Source of the DNA: DATBHZ01 sp036557185
GTDB taxonomy: Bacteria; Actinomycetota; Acidimicrobiia; IMCC26256; JAENVU01
Assembly (NCBI GenBank): GCA_036557185.1
Contig: DATBHZ010000159.1
Coordinates: forward strand, 1-13,836
DNA length: 13,836 bases
Direction of reading: 5' to 3'
Shown here: in pieces, positions 13,243-13,836 of the stretch
How the letters are laid out: the number at the start of each line of letters is the position of its first letter
Numbering within the stretch: position 1 is the stretch's first letter
Notes under the pieces: generated by a model
The model's database searches: none
What the model was told of the DNA's origin: nothing
The model's input: the letters and a program-made list of their open reading frames with translations, nothing else
Position numbers and translations under genes: made by a program

Positions 13243-13836
13243 GCGGGGTCCGCCGTGTCGCGTGCACGGGAGCGTCGCAGAACTCGCGGAGGCTCCTGAC
13301 CATGTAGTCGAGCATCTCCTCGGTCAACCCCGGGTAGCAGCCGACCCACAGCGCGCGCTCGGCAGCACGGTCGGCGTTCTCGAGAGACCCGGAGACGCGA
13401 TGCGGCCGGCCGAGGTACGCAGGCTGGCGGAGCAGGTTCCCGCCGAAGAGGAGCCGGGTCGCGATGTGTCGCGACTCGAGAAACGCCACGAGGTCGTACC
13501 GGTCGAATGCGGCGCCGTCCGCGACGCCCAGCACGAAGCCGAACCAGCTCGGCTCGCTGCCGGGCGTCGGCGCGCAGGTCTCGAGGGCGTCGAGGTCGGC
13601 GAGGCCGTCGTGGAGCCGACTCCAGTTCCGCCGGCGCGCTGCGATGAACTCCGGAAGCTTGTCGAGCTGCGCGACGCCCACCGCGGCCTGCATGTCGGTG
13701 AGCTTCAGGTTGTAGCCGAGGTGCGAGTACACGTACTTGTGGTCGTAGCCGTACGGCAGCTGCCCGAGCTGCCAGCCGAACCGGCGGCCGCACGTGTTCT
13801 CGGCGCCGGGCGCGCACCAACAGTCACGTCCCCAGT
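13232..13836 (-). CDS. rfbH: RfbH / E1-type CDP-4-keto-6-deoxyglucose 3-dehydrase (3' part, cut by window end)
   Basis: The last 200 codons of an aminotransferase-fold dehydrase; the gene continues beyond the window. E1/RfbH enzymes use PMP and a [2Fe-2S] cluster to remove the C3 hydroxyl of CDP-4-keto-6-deoxyglucose, the key step towards 3,6-dideoxyhexoses. Reading inward from the window edge, the frame gives WGRDCWCAPG and then ENTCGRRFGW. The cysteine codons at 13820-13822, 13814-13816 and 13790-13792 form C-x-C-x7-C, the pattern that binds the iron-sulfur cluster in E1. YSHLGYNLKLTDMQAA, SWFGF, TRLLFGGNLLRQP and VGCYPGLTEEMLDY are further family hallmarks. This distinguishes it from ordinary sugar aminotransferases, which lack the cysteines. 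The PLP-region residue that replaces lysine lies outside the window. The stop overlaps the rfbC start by 11 nt. Confidence 0.93.
   Translation of the reverse strand, partial: WGRDCWCAPGAENTCGRRFGWQLGQLPYGYDHKYVYSHLGYNLKLTDMQAAVGVAQLDKLPEFIAARRRNWSRLHDGLADLDALETCAPTPGSEPSWFGFVLGVADGAAFDRYDLVAFLESRHIATRLLFGGNLLRQPAYLGRPHRVSGSLENADRAAERALWVGCYPGLTEEMLDYMVRSLREFCDAPVHATRRTPRED

Noticed and set aside
1..13836. CRISPR array, tRNA, insertion sequence, phage or defence system
   Set aside because: I found no spaced repeats, no tRNA-like cloverleaf, no transposase or integrase motifs and no terminal inverted repeats. Almost all of the window is covered by ordinary metabolic and envelope genes.

Overview
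The window is a compact, high-GC bacterial chromosome segment. It is most likely from an actinomycete, and I lean towards the class Acidimicrobiia. The reasons are the GC-rich third codon positions, a HisN that resembles actinobacterial HisN, a P450 with a small CxxSxxC…CP ferredoxin, a 722-residue fused acyl-CoA dehydrogenase, two lipoproteins with Thr/Ser-rich linkers, and leaderless TANNNT-type promoters. The class is inference. I see no tRNA, rRNA, CRISPR array, insertion sequence or prophage gene.

Layout. (1) 27-1205 (+) thiolase, convergent with 1202-1693 (-), a small secreted lipoprotein. (2) 1717-2472 (+) a HisN/inositol-monophosphatase family phosphatase, joined to 2509-3852 (+), a short FGGY sugar kinase, by an unusual 60-bp block in which the start region is triplicated. 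(3) 3943-5142 (+) a cytochrome P450 behind a clear -10 box and a perfect 14-bp palindromic operator, convergent with 5139-6404 (-), an amidohydrolase_2 family TIM-barrel hydrolase. (4) 6486-7082 (+) a second lipoprotein, 7136-7345 (+) a ferredoxin and 7358-8737 (+) a patatin-like lipase, convergent with 8734-10452 (-), a D-aminoacylase-like amidohydrolase. (5) 10507-12675 (+) a fused two-domain acyl-CoA dehydrogenase. (6) 13836-12688 (-) the start of a deoxysugar cluster: the 3' part of an RfbH/E1-type dehydrase overlapping an RmlC/AscE-type epimerase.

How the genes fit together. The thiolase, P450, ferredoxin, amidohydrolases and acyl-CoA dehydrogenase have the composition of a catabolic region for lipids, steroids or other alicyclic compounds. 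They sit in several separately promoted units, so a single pathway is not proven. The rfbH-rfbC pair belongs to surface-polysaccharide synthesis, and the combination of a 3-dehydrase with a 5-epimerase-type cupin recalls CDP-ascarylose synthesis. The phosphatase-kinase pair has no known substrate.

The most notable features are regulatory. There is a palindromic -10 box that may fire in both directions, with hisN apparently lacking a normal start codon. There is a chain of three overlapping ATGA junctions ahead of the sugar kinase. There are repeated TANNNT-N6/7-start arrangements suggesting leaderless mRNAs. Three convergent gene pairs all end on one shared CTAG. I did not find evidence of a wholly new defence or mobile system.
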